Assembly: GCA_964474695.1 (NCBI GenBank)
Contig: CAYYTK010000002.1
Coordinates: forward strand, 186,001-250,000
Direction of reading: 5' to 3'
Length of the DNA stretch: 64,000 nt
Source of the DNA: DAOUBP01 sp964474695
Lineage (GTDB): Bacteria > Chloroflexota > Anaerolineae > CG2-30-64-16
In this document: in pieces, positions 17,930 to 27,569 of the stretch
How positions within the stretch are numbered: the stretch's first letter is position 1
Layout: the number at the start of each line of letters is the position of its first letter
Notes under the pieces: generated by a model
What the model was told of the DNA's origin: nothing
Database searches by the model: none
What the model saw: only the letters and a program-made list of their open reading frames with translations
Made by a program: the position numbers and the translations under genes

Positions 17930-19078
17930 ATGTCGTACAATCAACCTATCCCGCTGCTGGATCTGAAGGCCCAATACGCGCCGATCCGTGAGGAAATCCG
18001 CACGGCCTTTGATCGCGTTGCAGATGCGCAATACTTCATCGGTGGCCCTGAGGTCGAAGGGCTGGAGAAAGAGATCGCCGAGTACTCGCAATGCCAATTC
18101 GCCATCGGCGTCACTTCGGGCACCGATGCCCTGCTGGCGGCGTTGATGGTCATCGGGATCCAGCCTGGCGACGAAGTCATTACCACGCCCTACACGTTCT
18201 TCGCCACCGGCGGCTCTATTCACAGGCTCGGCGCGGCGCCGGTATTCGTCGATATCGATGCGGCGGCTGCCGGGGCCACTGCCGCGACCACCTATAACAT
18301 CGATGCGAGCCAGATCGAGGCTGCAATCGGTCCAAAGACCAGGGCGATCATGCCGGTGCATCTTTACGGCCAGATGGCCGACATGGATCCGATCATGGAA
18401 ATCGCCCAGCGCCATAACCTCTTCGTGATCGAAGATGCCGCGCAGGCCATTGGCGCGGAGTACAAGGGCAAGCGCGCGGGCAGCATCGGCCACTTCGGCT
18501 GCTTCAGCTTCTTCCCGTCCAAGAACCTGGGCGGCTTCGGCGATGGCGGCATGATCACGACCAACGACCCGGAGCTGGCGCATCAAGCCAGGCTGCTGCG
18601 CAACCACGGCATGGAGCCGAAATACTATCACAAGCTGGTGGGCGGCAATTTCCGGCTGGACGCCCTGCAAGCGGCCGTCCTGCGCGTCAAGCTGAAGTAT
18701 CTGGATGGTTGGACTGCCGGCCGCCAACGCAACGCCGCGCGCTACCGCGCCTTGTTCACCGAAGCCGGGATCACGGATGTGGTCTTGCCAACAGAAGAGG
18801 CCGAGCGCCGGCACATCTACAACCAGTTTGTCATCCGCACCACACGCCGCGCGGCGGTGATGGCGATGCTCAAGGAACGCAAGATCGGACACGAGATCTA
18901 CTACCCGGTGCCGCTGCACTTGCAGGAATGCTTCGCCTACTTGGGCCACAAGCCAGGCGATTTTCCCATCAGTGAAGCCGCGGCCGAGCAGACCCTGGCG
19001 CTGCCCATCTACCCGGAGCTGACCGAGGAGATGCAGGCTGCAATCGTAGACGCTGTCGTCGAAGCATATAGAGCCTAG
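17930..19078 (+). CDS. DegT/DnrJ/EryC1 sugar aminotransferase (WbpE-like)
   Basis: PLP-dependent aminotransferase of 382 residues making amino sugars from nucleotide-linked keto sugars. The Schiff-base lysine is Lys198 in FFPSKNLGG. The substrate and cofactor segments SGTDALLAAL and VIEDAAQAIGAEYKG are also present. Together with the preceding WbpD-like acetyltransferase and the following UDP-GlcNAc 2-epimerase it resembles the late part of the UDP-2,3-diacetamido-mannuronate pathway (WbpE, WbpD, WbpI). The dehydrogenase and oxidase of that pathway are not in the window. ATG at 17930 follows AAGGAA by 12 nt. Confidence 0.9.
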   Translation: MSYNQPIPLLDLKAQYAPIREEIRTAFDRVADAQYFIGGPEVEGLEKEIAEYSQCQFAIGVTSGTDALLAALMVIGIQPGDEVITTPYTFFATGGSIHRLGAAPVFVDIDAAAAGATAATTYNIDASQIEAAIGPKTRAIMPVHLYGQMADMDPIMEIAQRHNLFVIEDAAQAIGAEYKGKRAGSIGHFGCFSFFPSKNLGGFGDGGMITTNDPELAHQARLLRNHGMEPKYYHKLVGGNFRLDALQAAVLRVKLKYLDGWTAGRQRNAARYRALFTEAGITDVVLPTEEAERRHIYNQFVIRTTRRAAVMAMLKERKIGHEIYYPVPLHLQECFAYLGHKPGDFPISEAAAEQTLALPIYPELTEEMQAAIVDAVVEAYRA

Positions 19079-19145
19079 ATCTCACAGGAGAATCGTTCCC
19101 GTTATCACCGGGTGCGGGCACCGGGCTTCTGTCGGAGTCCATTCT

Positions 19146-20261
19146 ATGCCGATGAAACTGCTGCACGTGGTAGGTGCACGTCCCAACTTCATGAAGATCG
19201 CCCCTGTAATGGCGGCGCTGGCCCAACATGGCGCCCGAATCGAGCAGTTACTGGTGCACACCGGCCAGCATTACGACGCGAACATGTCGCAGATCTTCTT
19301 CGACGAGTTGAATCTGCCTGCACCGGCCGTGCATCTCGCGGTGGGTTCCGGGACACACGCATGGCAAACCGCACAGGTCATGTTGCGCTTCGAGCCGGTG
19401 CTGCTGGACTATCGGCCTGATTGGGTGATCGTGCCCGGCGACGTGAACTCAACACTGGCTTGCGCGCTCGTAGCGAGCAAGCTCGGCATCCGGGTCGCAC
19501 ACGTTGAGGCGGGGTTGCGTTCCGGTGACCGCACCATGCCGGAGGAGATCAACCGCATCCTCACCGACCACCTGGCTGATCGGCTCTTCACCACCGAGCC
19601 CAGCGGCAACACCCACCTGGCCGAAGAGGGCATCGCACCAGAGAAGGTGCACTATGTCGGCAACGTGATGATCGACAGCCTGGTGCGCCTGTTGCCGCAA
19701 GCTGAAGCCGATTGGCCCGCCCTGGTCGAGCGGCTGGGATTATCTGACCGCTACGTCTTGGTGACGCTGCACCGGCCCTCCAACGTCGATGATGCCGGCA
19801 CGTTGGCCGAGATCTTGCTGGCGCTGATTGAAATCGCCGAAACCGCGCAGGTTGTCTTCCCGGTGCACCCGCGCACCCGACAGCGCATCGCTGACATCGG
19901 GCAGGCGGACATGGTCGAGCGCCTGCTCATGGTCGAGCCGTTGGGCTACCTGGATTTCCTGGCGTTGCAGCGCCACGCCGCCGTCGTGCTGACCGATTCA
20001 GGCGGGGTGCAGGAGGAAACCACCTACCTGGGTGTACCCTGTCTCACCGCGCGGCCCAACACCGAACGACCCATCACAATGACCGCGGGCACAAACCGGC
20101 TGGTAGCCAGCGAACGGCACGCGCTCGTGGCTGCGTTTCGCGAAACAATAGCCCATGCGGCTCTGGGTGGGCAACGCCCGCCTCCGCCCCCGTTGTGGGA
20201 TGGCCGCGCGGCGGAGCGCATTGCAGCGAGCTTGCTGAAAGATTCTGAGGAAGACAGATGA
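19146..20261 (+). CDS. wecB: UDP-GlcNAc 2-epimerase family (WecB/WbpI-like)
   Basis: Non-hydrolysing UDP-N-acetylglucosamine 2-epimerase fold, 371 residues. Family motifs are VGARPNFMKIAPVM at the N-terminus, HTGQHYD, HVEAGLRSGDRTMPEEINR with conserved catalytic carboxylates, HRPSNVD, and the UDP-binding DSGGVQEE near residue 287. It interconverts the gluco and manno forms of UDP-HexNAc or of a 2,3-diacetamido uronate; the neighbouring WbpE/D-like genes favour the latter. Start ATG 19146 (GGAG 8 nt upstream) or 19152. The stop overlaps the next ATG (ATGA). Confidence 0.92.
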   Translation: MPMKLLHVVGARPNFMKIAPVMAALAQHGARIEQLLVHTGQHYDANMSQIFFDELNLPAPAVHLAVGSGTHAWQTAQVMLRFEPVLLDYRPDWVIVPGDVNSTLACALVASKLGIRVAHVEAGLRSGDRTMPEEINRILTDHLADRLFTTEPSGNTHLAEEGIAPEKVHYVGNVMIDSLVRLLPQAEADWPALVERLGLSDRYVLVTLHRPSNVDDAGTLAEILLALIEIAETAQVVFPVHPRTRQRIADIGQADMVERLLMVEPLGYLDFLALQRHAAVVLTDSGGVQEETTYLGVPCLTARPNTERPITMTAGTNRLVASERHALVAAFRETIAHAALGGQRPPPPPLWDGRAAERIAASLLKDSEEDR

Positions 20262-21256
20262 GTATGGAGGATTGGGCCGGCAGGCGGGTGCTGGTGACCG
20301 GCGCCGGCGGCTTCATCGGGAGCCATCTGACGGAACGGCTGGCCGCTGCAGGGGCGCAGGTGCGCGCCTTCGTGCGCTACAATTCGCGGCAGGACGCCGG
20401 CCTGTTGGCGCTGCTTCCAGCCGATTTGCGAGACAGCATCGAAATCGTAGCGGGCGATCTGCGCGATGCAGATGCCGTGCGGGCAGCACTGCGCGGCTGT
20501 GATGTCGTGTTCCACCTCGGCGCATTGATCGCCATCCCCTACTCATATCTGCATCCGCGCGAGGTCGTGGAAACCAACGTGATCGGGACCCTCAATGTAC
20601 TGATGGCCGGCCGCGAACTGGGAGTAGGTCGCATTATCCATACCTCTACCAGCGAAGTGTACGGTACGGCGCTCTACACCCCAATTGACGAGAAACACCC
20701 ACTACAAGGACAGTCGCCATACTCGGCCAGCAAGATCGGCGCGGACAAACTGGCTGAGAGCTTCTGGCGCACGTACGATTTGCCCGTAGTGACGGTGCGG
20801 CCCTTCAACACTTATGGGCCGCGGCAATCAACCCGCGCCGTCATCCCCACCATCATCACGCAGGCGCTGGCGGGCAACGTGATCCGCCTGGGGGACCTGA
20901 CAACCCGCCGCGATTTCACCTTCGTGATCGACACGGTCGCCGGTTTTCTGGCTGCCGGGACGGCCGAAGGGGTCGCCGGATATGAGATCAATTTGGGCAA
21001 CGATCAGGACATCACCATCGGTGACCTGGCCCAAACGATTTGCCGGCTGGCCGGCACAGAACCCCGCATCGAAGTAGACCCGGCTCGACTGCGGCCGGGG
21101 GCCAGCGAGGTGCGCAGGTTGCACGCCTCGGCAGAGCAGGCGGCCAAATGGCTCGGCTGGGCGCCCACGGTCGGCCTGGAAGAAGGCCTCTCCCGCACCA
21201 TCGCCTGGTTCCGGGACAATCTCGGGCGCTATCGCCCTGGCGAATACACGGTGTGA
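20258..21256 (+). CDS. NAD-dependent nucleotide-sugar dehydratase/epimerase (SDR)
   Basis: Extended short-chain dehydrogenase of 332 residues. The Rossmann motif GAGGFIGSH is at about 15-23. The catalytic region has STSEVYG and the YSASK Tyr/Lys pair, and the substrate part VRPFNTYGPRQSTRAVIP is typical of 4,6-dehydratases. Overall it resembles LegB-type UDP/GDP-HexNAc 4,6-dehydratases. With the following nucleotidyltransferase and second DegT aminotransferase it could build a 4-amino-6-deoxy sugar. The ATG overlaps the preceding stop. Confidence 0.86.
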   Translation: MSMEDWAGRRVLVTGAGGFIGSHLTERLAAAGAQVRAFVRYNSRQDAGLLALLPADLRDSIEIVAGDLRDADAVRAALRGCDVVFHLGALIAIPYSYLHPREVVETNVIGTLNVLMAGRELGVGRIIHTSTSEVYGTALYTPIDEKHPLQGQSPYSASKIGADKLAESFWRTYDLPVVTVRPFNTYGPRQSTRAVIPTIITQALAGNVIRLGDLTTRRDFTFVIDTVAGFLAAGTAEGVAGYEINLGNDQDITIGDLAQTICRLAGTEPRIEVDPARLRPGASEVRRLHASAEQAAKWLGWAPTVGLEEGLSRTIAWFRDNLGRYRPGEYTV

Positions 21257-21257
21257 G

Positions 21258-21968
21258 ATGCGTGCAGTGATCCTGGCGGGTGGCCGCGGCACACGGCTAT
21301 ACCCTTACACGATTACCTTCCCCAAACCGCTGATGCCTATCGATGACATGCCGATCCTTGAGGTCGTCGTGCGCCAGCTCAAACACCACGGCATCTGCGA
21401 CATCACCATGGCCGTGGGCCACCTGGCTGAGCTGCTGATGGCCTACTTCGGCGACGGCAGCCGATTCGGGGTGCGGATCGACACCTCGCGGGAGACCCAG
21501 CCGCTGGGCACCGCCGGGCCGTTGGCACTCATCCCCGGCCTCGATGAGACTTTCATGGTGATGAACGGCGACGTGTTGACCACGCTGGATTACGGGGCGT
21601 TGATCGCACATCATCGCGCGAGCGGCAGCGTCGCCACCATCGCCTCACACCAGCGCGACGCCAAGATCGACCTGGGAGTCATCCAAACGGACGCGACCGG
21701 TCGGATCACCGACTACATTGAGAAGCCGACGTACCATTACCTGGTCAGCATGGGCATCTACATATTCGAACCCGCGGTGCTGCGCTATATCGTTCCGGGC
21801 CGGCGGATGGACTTTCCCGACCTGGTGCTAAGCCTGGTGGCGGCGGGGGAGAAGGTGCAGAGTTATCCGTTTGATGGCTACTGGCTGGATATCGGACGTC
21901 CAGACGATTACAGCCAGGCGAGCGCCGAGTTCGGACGTCTGCGCAAGCAGTTCCTCCCCGATGAATAA
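21258..21968 (+). CDS. Sugar-1-phosphate nucleotidyltransferase
   Basis: 236-residue nucleotidyltransferase. The N-terminal signature AVILAGGRGTRLYPYT binds nucleotide and PKPLMPIDDMPILE follows. MNGDVL carries the metal-binding Asp and FPDLV the later active-site region. It resembles mannose-1-phosphate guanylyltransferase-like enzymes that lack the C-terminal hexapeptide domain. It activates a sugar phosphate for the locus; base and sugar specificity are not readable. It starts one base after the SDR stop, so the genes are co-transcribed. Confidence 0.88.
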   Translation: MRAVILAGGRGTRLYPYTITFPKPLMPIDDMPILEVVVRQLKHHGICDITMAVGHLAELLMAYFGDGSRFGVRIDTSRETQPLGTAGPLALIPGLDETFMVMNGDVLTTLDYGALIAHHRASGSVATIASHQRDAKIDLGVIQTDATGRITDYIEKPTYHYLVSMGIYIFEPAVLRYIVPGRRMDFPDLVLSLVAAGEKVQSYPFDGYWLDIGRPDDYSQASAEFGRLRKQFLPDE

Positions 21969-22029
21969 CGAGAATGGGAAAGGCCGATCGGGCTGCGAAA
22001 GCTCGATAAGCCAACAGCAGACAGGATGT

Positions 22030-23184
22030 ATGAGCATGCAGTGGCAAGTTCCTCTCTCAGATATCGATCTTGACGAGTATGAGATCGCGGCCGTCGAAAA
22101 GGTGCTGCGTTCCCGCTGGCTGTCGATGGGCCCCGTGACCCAGGAATTCGAAGCCGCGTTCGCGAGCATGGTGGGTGCGCGGCACGCGTTTGCTGTATCC
22201 AACGGCACGACCGCGCTGCACCTGGCCTATGCTGCGCTCGGTTTGGGGCCGGGGGATGAGGTCATCGTTCCTGCGTTGACCTTTGTCGCAACTGCCAATG
22301 CGGTCATTTACACCGGCGCGACCCCCGTTTTTGCCGATATCAGCAGCCTGGACGACCTGACCATCTCGCCCGCAGACATCGCGGCCAGGATCACACCGGC
22401 CACGCGCGCCATCGCCGTGATGCACTATGGCGGCTATCTGTGCGACATGGCTGCCATTCGCGCCCTGGCGGACCAGCACGAATTGGCCATCGTGGAAGAT
22501 GCCTGCCACGCGCCGGGCGCAACCTGTAGCGCCGGGCGTGCAGGCGCCCTGGGCGCGGTCGGCTGCTTCAGCTTTTTCTCGAACAAGAATATCGCGATGG
22601 GCGAAGGGGGCATGGTGGTCACCAACGACGACACCCTGGCCGAACGCATCCGCTTGATGCGCTCCCACGGCATGACCACCCTTACCTGGGATCGGCACCG
22701 CGGCCACGCGGCCAGCTACGACGTGGTGCTGACGGGCTATAACTATCGCCTGGACGAAATCCACTCTGCCATCGGGCTGAGCCAACTGGCGAAGCTGGCG
22801 CCCAACAACCAACGCCGCGGCGAGATCGTGGCTCAGTACCGAGCCGCATTCACCGGCATGGCCGGGCTGCAGGCACCCTTCACTGCCTCTAGGCTGGGCA
22901 GCCGCCCTGCCTATCACCTTTTCCCCATCATCCTGGACGAGGACGTGGACCGCACGATGTTCATGGCCGCGCTTCGTGAACGGGGGATCCAGAGCAGCAT
23001 CCACTACCCGCCCATCCATCAATTCACGGCGTTCCGGGAGCATGCTCGCGACGTGCACCTACCGTTGACTGAAGCTGCGGGCCGGCGTGAAGTTACGTTG
23101 CCGCTCTTCCCCACGCAGACCGCCGAACAGGTGCGCCACGTCGTAGATGCGGTGGCTGCGGCGCTGGAGGCCAGCCGTGGCTGA
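22030..23184 (+). CDS. DegT/DnrJ/EryC1 sugar aminotransferase (second)
   Basis: PLP-dependent sugar aminotransferase, 384 residues. Lys186 in FFSNKNIAMGEGG is the Schiff-base lysine, and VEDACHAPGATCSAG is the cofactor aspartate region. It is distinct from the aminotransferase at 17930. Following a 4,6-dehydratase-type SDR, it probably aminates C4 of a 4-keto-6-deoxy hexose. The ATG at 22030 (AGGA 4-7 nt upstream) fits the family N-terminus VPLSDIDLDEYEIAAV. An in-frame ATG at 21961 would add an atypical serine-rich stretch. Confidence 0.9.
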   Translation: MSMQWQVPLSDIDLDEYEIAAVEKVLRSRWLSMGPVTQEFEAAFASMVGARHAFAVSNGTTALHLAYAALGLGPGDEVIVPALTFVATANAVIYTGATPVFADISSLDDLTISPADIAARITPATRAIAVMHYGGYLCDMAAIRALADQHELAIVEDACHAPGATCSAGRAGALGAVGCFSFFSNKNIAMGEGGMVVTNDDTLAERIRLMRSHGMTTLTWDRHRGHAASYDVVLTGYNYRLDEIHSAIGLSQLAKLAPNNQRRGEIVAQYRAAFTGMAGLQAPFTASRLGSRPAYHLFPIILDEDVDRTMFMAALRERGIQSSIHYPPIHQFTAFREHARDVHLPLTEAAGRREVTLPLFPTQTAEQVRHVVDAVAAALEASRG

Positions 23185-23800
23185 GAACGACCAGGCACGG
23201 CGTTCTCTTTTGAGGCGGCTCGCAGCGACCATCCGCTATCTGCCGCTGGACACGCAGCTTGCCATCGGCCGGCGTTTGTACGGCATCGAGTACATCAACC
23301 GCTGGTTAACCGCCAGCCCTGCCGCTAAGGCGACGCATCATGTGCTGCGCAGGCACGGCGCGACGCTCGCTTTGTCCGCCTCGGCGTCCACGCATCTGAT
23401 CGTCGACAACGCGGTGACAGGCGATTACCGCCATCTGGCGCTGGGCGAGCACGCCTACCTTGGTAAAGGCTGCTTCCTTGATCTGGTCGAACAGATCACG
23501 ATCGCGGACGGAGCCGCGGTCTCAGGCAGGTGCGTGCTGCTGACCCACGGCGATCCCGGCGCCGGCCGTTTCATGGAGCAGGCCTATTTCCCGCGAGTCA
23601 CCGGCCCGATCCGAGTCGAGCACGATGCCTGGATCGGTGCGGGTGCGATCATTTTGCCCGGCATCACGGTGGGCGCGTGCAGCGTCGTGGCTGCCGGGGC
23701 GGTGGTGGTGCACAACGTGGAGCCGTTCACGGTGGTGGCCGGCGTGCCCGCGCGCCTCGTCCGCCGCCTCTCCATCCCGCCAGGAAGCACAAGCGCGTGA
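23177..23800 (+). CDS. Hexapeptide-repeat O-acetyltransferase
   Basis: 207-residue left-handed beta-helix acyltransferase of the maltose/serine acetyltransferase type. The C-terminal signature DAWIGAGAIILPGITVGACSV and VVAGVPARLVRR is clear, and THGDP carries the likely catalytic His. It probably acetylates a glycan or sugar intermediate. GTG start at 23177 lies 6 nt after GGAGG and overlaps the preceding aminotransferase stop by 8 bp. Its own stop overlaps the flippase start. Confidence 0.85.
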   Translation: MAENDQARRSLLRRLAATIRYLPLDTQLAIGRRLYGIEYINRWLTASPAAKATHHVLRRHGATLALSASASTHLIVDNAVTGDYRHLALGEHAYLGKGCFLDLVEQITIADGAAVSGRCVLLTHGDPGAGRFMEQAYFPRVTGPIRVEHDAWIGAGAIILPGITVGACSVVAAGAVVVHNVEPFTVVAGVPARLVRRLSIPPGSTSA

Positions 23801-25131
23801 AGACCAGCGGTTTATCCGTGGCGCAAAACAGCGCCCTCACCCTGGGCGCTAACGTCGCAGCGTATGCCTTGACTTTCGGCGCCGCCATCATTGTCGCACG
23901 CGTGTTAGGTCCAGACGGCAAAGGGGTATTTCAACTGGTCGTCCTGACGCACACGCTCCTGGCGACGTTGGGGAACCTGGGCCTCGCCTCGGCCAACAGC
24001 TACCTGATCGCCAAAGGCCAATACTCACTCGCCGAGGTTGGGCGCCATGCAGCCTGGTTGGGCATGGGCGTGGGCGTGGGTATTTTTCTGTTGACTGCGG
24101 CCGGCGTGCGGCTCGTGCCGACCAGCCTGGTCCCGGCCGAACAGCGTGTTTACGTGCTGCTGGCGGGCGCGTTGGTTCCGTTCGCCCTGCTCACGCAGTT
24201 TCTTAACGGCGCGCTGCAAGGGGCCGGGCGGATTATCTGGCTGAATGCCCTCACCCTGGCGCAAGCGCTCATCTACGCGGCCGGTACAGCCGCGCTGCTG
24301 CTCATATGGCCGCTGGCAGTGCCAGGGGCGCTGGCTGCTTTCAGCTTGAGCACGATCGTCACAGGGCTGTTGGCTGCACTGGTCACCTGGCGGATGGCGA
24401 AACACGGAACACAGCTTTCATCCGCACCATCCGGCTGGAACAGCGCCCTGGTGCGCCGGGCGTCGGGCTTCGGCATTCGGGCCTATCTGGCCAGCGTGGT
24501 CTCGTTCCTGAACCTGCGCTCTGACCAATTCCTGCTGGGCTACCTGGCAGGCACAGCGAGCGTCGGCCAGTACAGCATCGCCGTCACAGTCGCAGAGCTC
24601 ATCCTCTTCTTCCCGCGCGCGCTTTCCACGGCCCTGCTCCCGCGCATCACCGGCGCGCGGCCAGAGGATGCCGGACACATGGCGGCCAGCGCATGCCGGC
24701 ACACCCTGGGTGCAACGTTGGCCGGGTTAGTCGGGCTGGCGCCGTTCGCCCTGCTCATCCCGACCATCTTCGGCGAGCAATACCGGCCGGCCGTGGCGCC
24801 TTGCTTGCTGCTGGCGCCGGGCGTTGCAGCATTCGCCCTGGCTCCGGTGCTTTCCACCTATTTCAGCGGCCAGTTGGGCCGCCCCATGATCGCTTCCTTG
24901 CTCTCGGCGTTCTCATTGGCCATTGACCTGGCACTGGTCTGGATCCTGGTGCCGTTCTTGGGCGTGCAAGGCGCCGCGCTGGCATCGGCCGGCGCGTACG
25001 GCGCGACAGTGTTGGTGATGATTTTCACCTTCCGCCGGTTGTCTGGCGTCCCGCTTCGCGATCTTGTGGCTTTCAGAGCGGCGGATTTGGACGCCTACCG
25101 CAGCCTGTTGCGTCCTCTGGCCCGGAGATGA
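23797..25131 (+). CDS. Polysaccharide/lipid-linked oligosaccharide flippase (Wzx-like)
   Basis: 444-residue polytopic membrane protein of the MOP/MATE superfamily with about 12-14 hydrophobic segments. The N-terminal NSALTLGANVAAYALTFGAA and ARVLGPDGKGVFQ pattern is typical of O-antigen flippases. It would translocate undecaprenyl-linked repeat units across the membrane. GTG start at 23797 overlaps the preceding stop. An in-frame start at 23530 would only translate the other gene out of frame. No Wzy polymerase was recognised in the window. Confidence 0.88.
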   Translation: MKTSGLSVAQNSALTLGANVAAYALTFGAAIIVARVLGPDGKGVFQLVVLTHTLLATLGNLGLASANSYLIAKGQYSLAEVGRHAAWLGMGVGVGIFLLTAAGVRLVPTSLVPAEQRVYVLLAGALVPFALLTQFLNGALQGAGRIIWLNALTLAQALIYAAGTAALLLIWPLAVPGALAAFSLSTIVTGLLAALVTWRMAKHGTQLSSAPSGWNSALVRRASGFGIRAYLASVVSFLNLRSDQFLLGYLAGTASVGQYSIAVTVAELILFFPRALSTALLPRITGARPEDAGHMAASACRHTLGATLAGLVGLAPFALLIPTIFGEQYRPAVAPCLLLAPGVAAFALAPVLSTYFSGQLGRPMIASLLSAFSLAIDLALVWILVPFLGVQGAALASAGAYGATVLVMIFTFRRLSGVPLRDLVAFRAADLDAYRSLLRPLARR

Positions 25132-25135
25132 GGAT

Positions 25136-26239
25136 GTGAAGCTCTGTTTTATCGGTCCAGCTCACAGCGTTCACACGCAGCGCTGGCTCGCTGCGTTTGT
25201 CGGTCGCGGCCACCAGGTGCACCTGGTGACCTTGCCCGATGAATCGGTGACGCTGCCGGGGGTCACAGTCCATCCGCTGCCCCAGGGGCCGGCCAAGCTG
25301 CGGTTTGGCCGCTGGGTCTTGGGCCTGCGCGGCATCCTTGCCGCGATCCAGCCCGACCTGCTGCATGCGCACTATCTCACCCGTTACGGCTGGCTGGCGG
25401 GAGCGTCCGGCTTCCGGCCGCTGGTAGTCAGTGCGTGGGGCACAGATGCTTACATTGACCCTGAACGCTCCCGGGTGTCCCGGATTGCAGCCGGCTGGCT
25501 GCTGCGCCGCGCCGATCGAGTCATCGCAGATGCCGAAGATCTCCGCAAACGCCTGATCTCTCTCGGCGCCCCGCCCGCAGGGCTGAGCGTGGTTCAATGG
25601 GGGGTGGACACCGAAGGGTTCAAGCCGGACCTGGACACAACGGCGCTGCGCGCGAAACTGAATCTGGAACAAGGTCCCGTCATCTTGAGCACACGCGGTT
25701 TGATGCCCAACTACAACCAGGATATCATGTTGCAGGCCATGCCGGCAGTGCTCGAAGCCGCGCCGCAAGTCAAGCTCATCATCAAGTACAATACTGACCA
25801 ACCGGCCTATCGTGACACCGTCTACTGTTTGGCGGAGACTTTAGGGGTAGGCGCAGCAGTGCGCTTTGTCACCTCGGCCTCGTACACCGAAATGGCGACC
25901 TACTACGCGCTGGCCGACGTCTTCGTGTCGATCGCCTCATCTGACAGCACACCCGTTTCGTTGCTGGAGGCCATGGCCTGCGGCGCGACGCCTGTCGTGA
26001 GCGACCTGGCAGCGATCCGCGAATGGATCACGGATGGCGAGAACGGCCTGCTGGTCCCGCCCCGCGACTGCGCTGCCCTGGCCGGCGCCCTCGTGCGGGC
26101 ATTGACGTCCGCCGCGTGGCGCGCCAACGTTCGCACGCTCAACCGCGCCATCATCGAGGAGCGCGCTGACCATCAGCGGGAGATGGCACGCGTCGAGCAG
26201 TTGTACGCCGACCTGGTCGCGGCGCGGCGGGCACAGTGA
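25136..26239 (+). CDS. GT4-family glycosyltransferase
   Basis: 367-residue GT-B glycosyltransferase. The N-terminal domain has DLLHAHYLTRYG; the C-terminal donor-binding domain has the E-x7-E region LLEAMACGATPVVSDLAAIREW. It transfers a sugar from a nucleotide donor to the growing lipid-linked glycan on the cytoplasmic face. GTG start at 25136 preceded by GGAGATGAGG, four bases after the flippase stop. Confidence 0.9.
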   Translation: MKLCFIGPAHSVHTQRWLAAFVGRGHQVHLVTLPDESVTLPGVTVHPLPQGPAKLRFGRWVLGLRGILAAIQPDLLHAHYLTRYGWLAGASGFRPLVVSAWGTDAYIDPERSRVSRIAAGWLLRRADRVIADAEDLRKRLISLGAPPAGLSVVQWGVDTEGFKPDLDTTALRAKLNLEQGPVILSTRGLMPNYNQDIMLQAMPAVLEAAPQVKLIIKYNTDQPAYRDTVYCLAETLGVGAAVRFVTSASYTEMATYYALADVFVSIASSDSTPVSLLEAMACGATPVVSDLAAIREWITDGENGLLVPPRDCAALAGALVRALTSAAWRANVRTLNRAIIEERADHQREMARVEQLYADLVAARRAQ

Positions 26240-26255
26240 GGAAAGAAGACACGGC

Positions 26256-27569
26256 ATGACCCGTACGGTGTTGATCGTTGTCCACGACTACCCACCCATC
26301 CGATCTGCCGGCGCCGAGCGGTTGATCAAGTTCGCCCAGTATCTGCCTGAGTTCGGCTACCGGCCGCTCATCTTGACCACCGGCCGCTACGGCGGACTGC
26401 CGGATGATGCCGAACACCAAATCTACCGCGCCGACGACCTGTTACACCGCCTCTTCAGCCCCTGGCGCCGGCACAGCAGTCTGGCGGTGCCCCAAGAGGA
26501 GCAGTATCGCGTCGCAACGATCGCCAATCGCAGCCTCTTGGGTCGCATACGCGATGCCGTACTGATCCCGGATACCAAAGTGGGTTGGCTCCTGCCGGCA
26601 GTGCGAAAGGGCTTGGAGGTGATCAAGGCGCAGCAGCCGCACATCATCCTCAGCAGCTCACCGCCCGAGACCGCGCATCTGGTGGCCGGCAGGTTGAGCA
26701 GAAAGACCGGCATACCGTGGGTGGCAGATTTGCGCGATGGTTGGGCGCAGCAATCGCCCGTTCCCGCGCTGCGAGAGCGGCCTTTACGCCAGAAATTGGA
26801 ACGCCGGCTGGAACGCGGCATGATGGCCCAGGCGAGTGGAGTCACCACAACCACGCCGGCACTCACCGCGTATCTTGCCCGGTGCTACCCGGCAACACCA
26901 GGCTCGCCGCGGGAGCGCCGCCTGGTCACCATCACCAACGGCTTCGATAGCCGTGACTTTGCCGGCCTGACGCGGCGCCGGACCGCCGATGATGACACCT
27001 TCCGGCTTGTCTACACCGGCGCGTTCAGCTTGAGCAGCCCCGATCGCTCGGCTGAGCCGATTTTCGCCGGGATCGCGGCCCTGGTTCAAGCCGACCCAAA
27101 CACCCGGCTGAGGCTGCAAATCATCGGCGCCTTAACGGACGAAGAACGCGGGCTGAAAGACCGGTTCGGCCTGGGCGACATCGTTTCACTGGCGCCGCCG
27201 GTTCACCGCAGCGAAGTCTATCAGTACCAGGCAGACGCTGACGCAGTGCTGCTCGTTCAGGGGCCGGGGACCCGGGCGCTCATGCCGTCCAAGCTCTTTG
27301 ACTACATCGGTGCTGGCAAGCCGATGCTGGCGCTGACTGACGGCAATGTCGCCGAGGAGATCATCCGCGAGTACCGCCTGGGCGAGATGGCGCCTTCTGA
27401 TGACCCGGCCGCGATCGCGGCCGCGCTGCAGCGGCTGATGGCGGGGCAAACAAGCGGCGCAGCCCATGCAGGCTTCTCGGCTGCTCAAGCCCGTTTCGAG
27501 CGCCGCTCCCTGACCGATGAGCTCGCCGCGGTCTTCGATGACATCTTGGGCGCAAATGAACACAGGTAG
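26256..27569 (+). CDS. GT4-like glycosyltransferase
   Basis: 437 residues. An N-terminal GT-B domain begins VLIVVHDYPPIRSAGAERL, the donor-domain start reads RLVYTGAFS, and the nucleotide-binding end is SKLFDYIGAGKPMLALTDG. Such proteins resemble WbuB-type fucosamine or related transferases. Donor specificity is unknown. The last 14 bp overlap the following GT2 gene. Confidence 0.86.
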   Translation: MTRTVLIVVHDYPPIRSAGAERLIKFAQYLPEFGYRPLILTTGRYGGLPDDAEHQIYRADDLLHRLFSPWRRHSSLAVPQEEQYRVATIANRSLLGRIRDAVLIPDTKVGWLLPAVRKGLEVIKAQQPHIILSSSPPETAHLVAGRLSRKTGIPWVADLRDGWAQQSPVPALRERPLRQKLERRLERGMMAQASGVTTTTPALTAYLARCYPATPGSPRERRLVTITNGFDSRDFAGLTRRRTADDDTFRLVYTGAFSLSSPDRSAEPIFAGIAALVQADPNTRLRLQIIGALTDEERGLKDRFGLGDIVSLAPPVHRSEVYQYQADADAVLLVQGPGTRALMPSKLFDYIGAGKPMLALTDGNVAEEIIREYRLGEMAPSDDPAAIAAALQRLMAGQTSGAAHAGFSAAQARFERRSLTDELAAVFDDILGANEHR

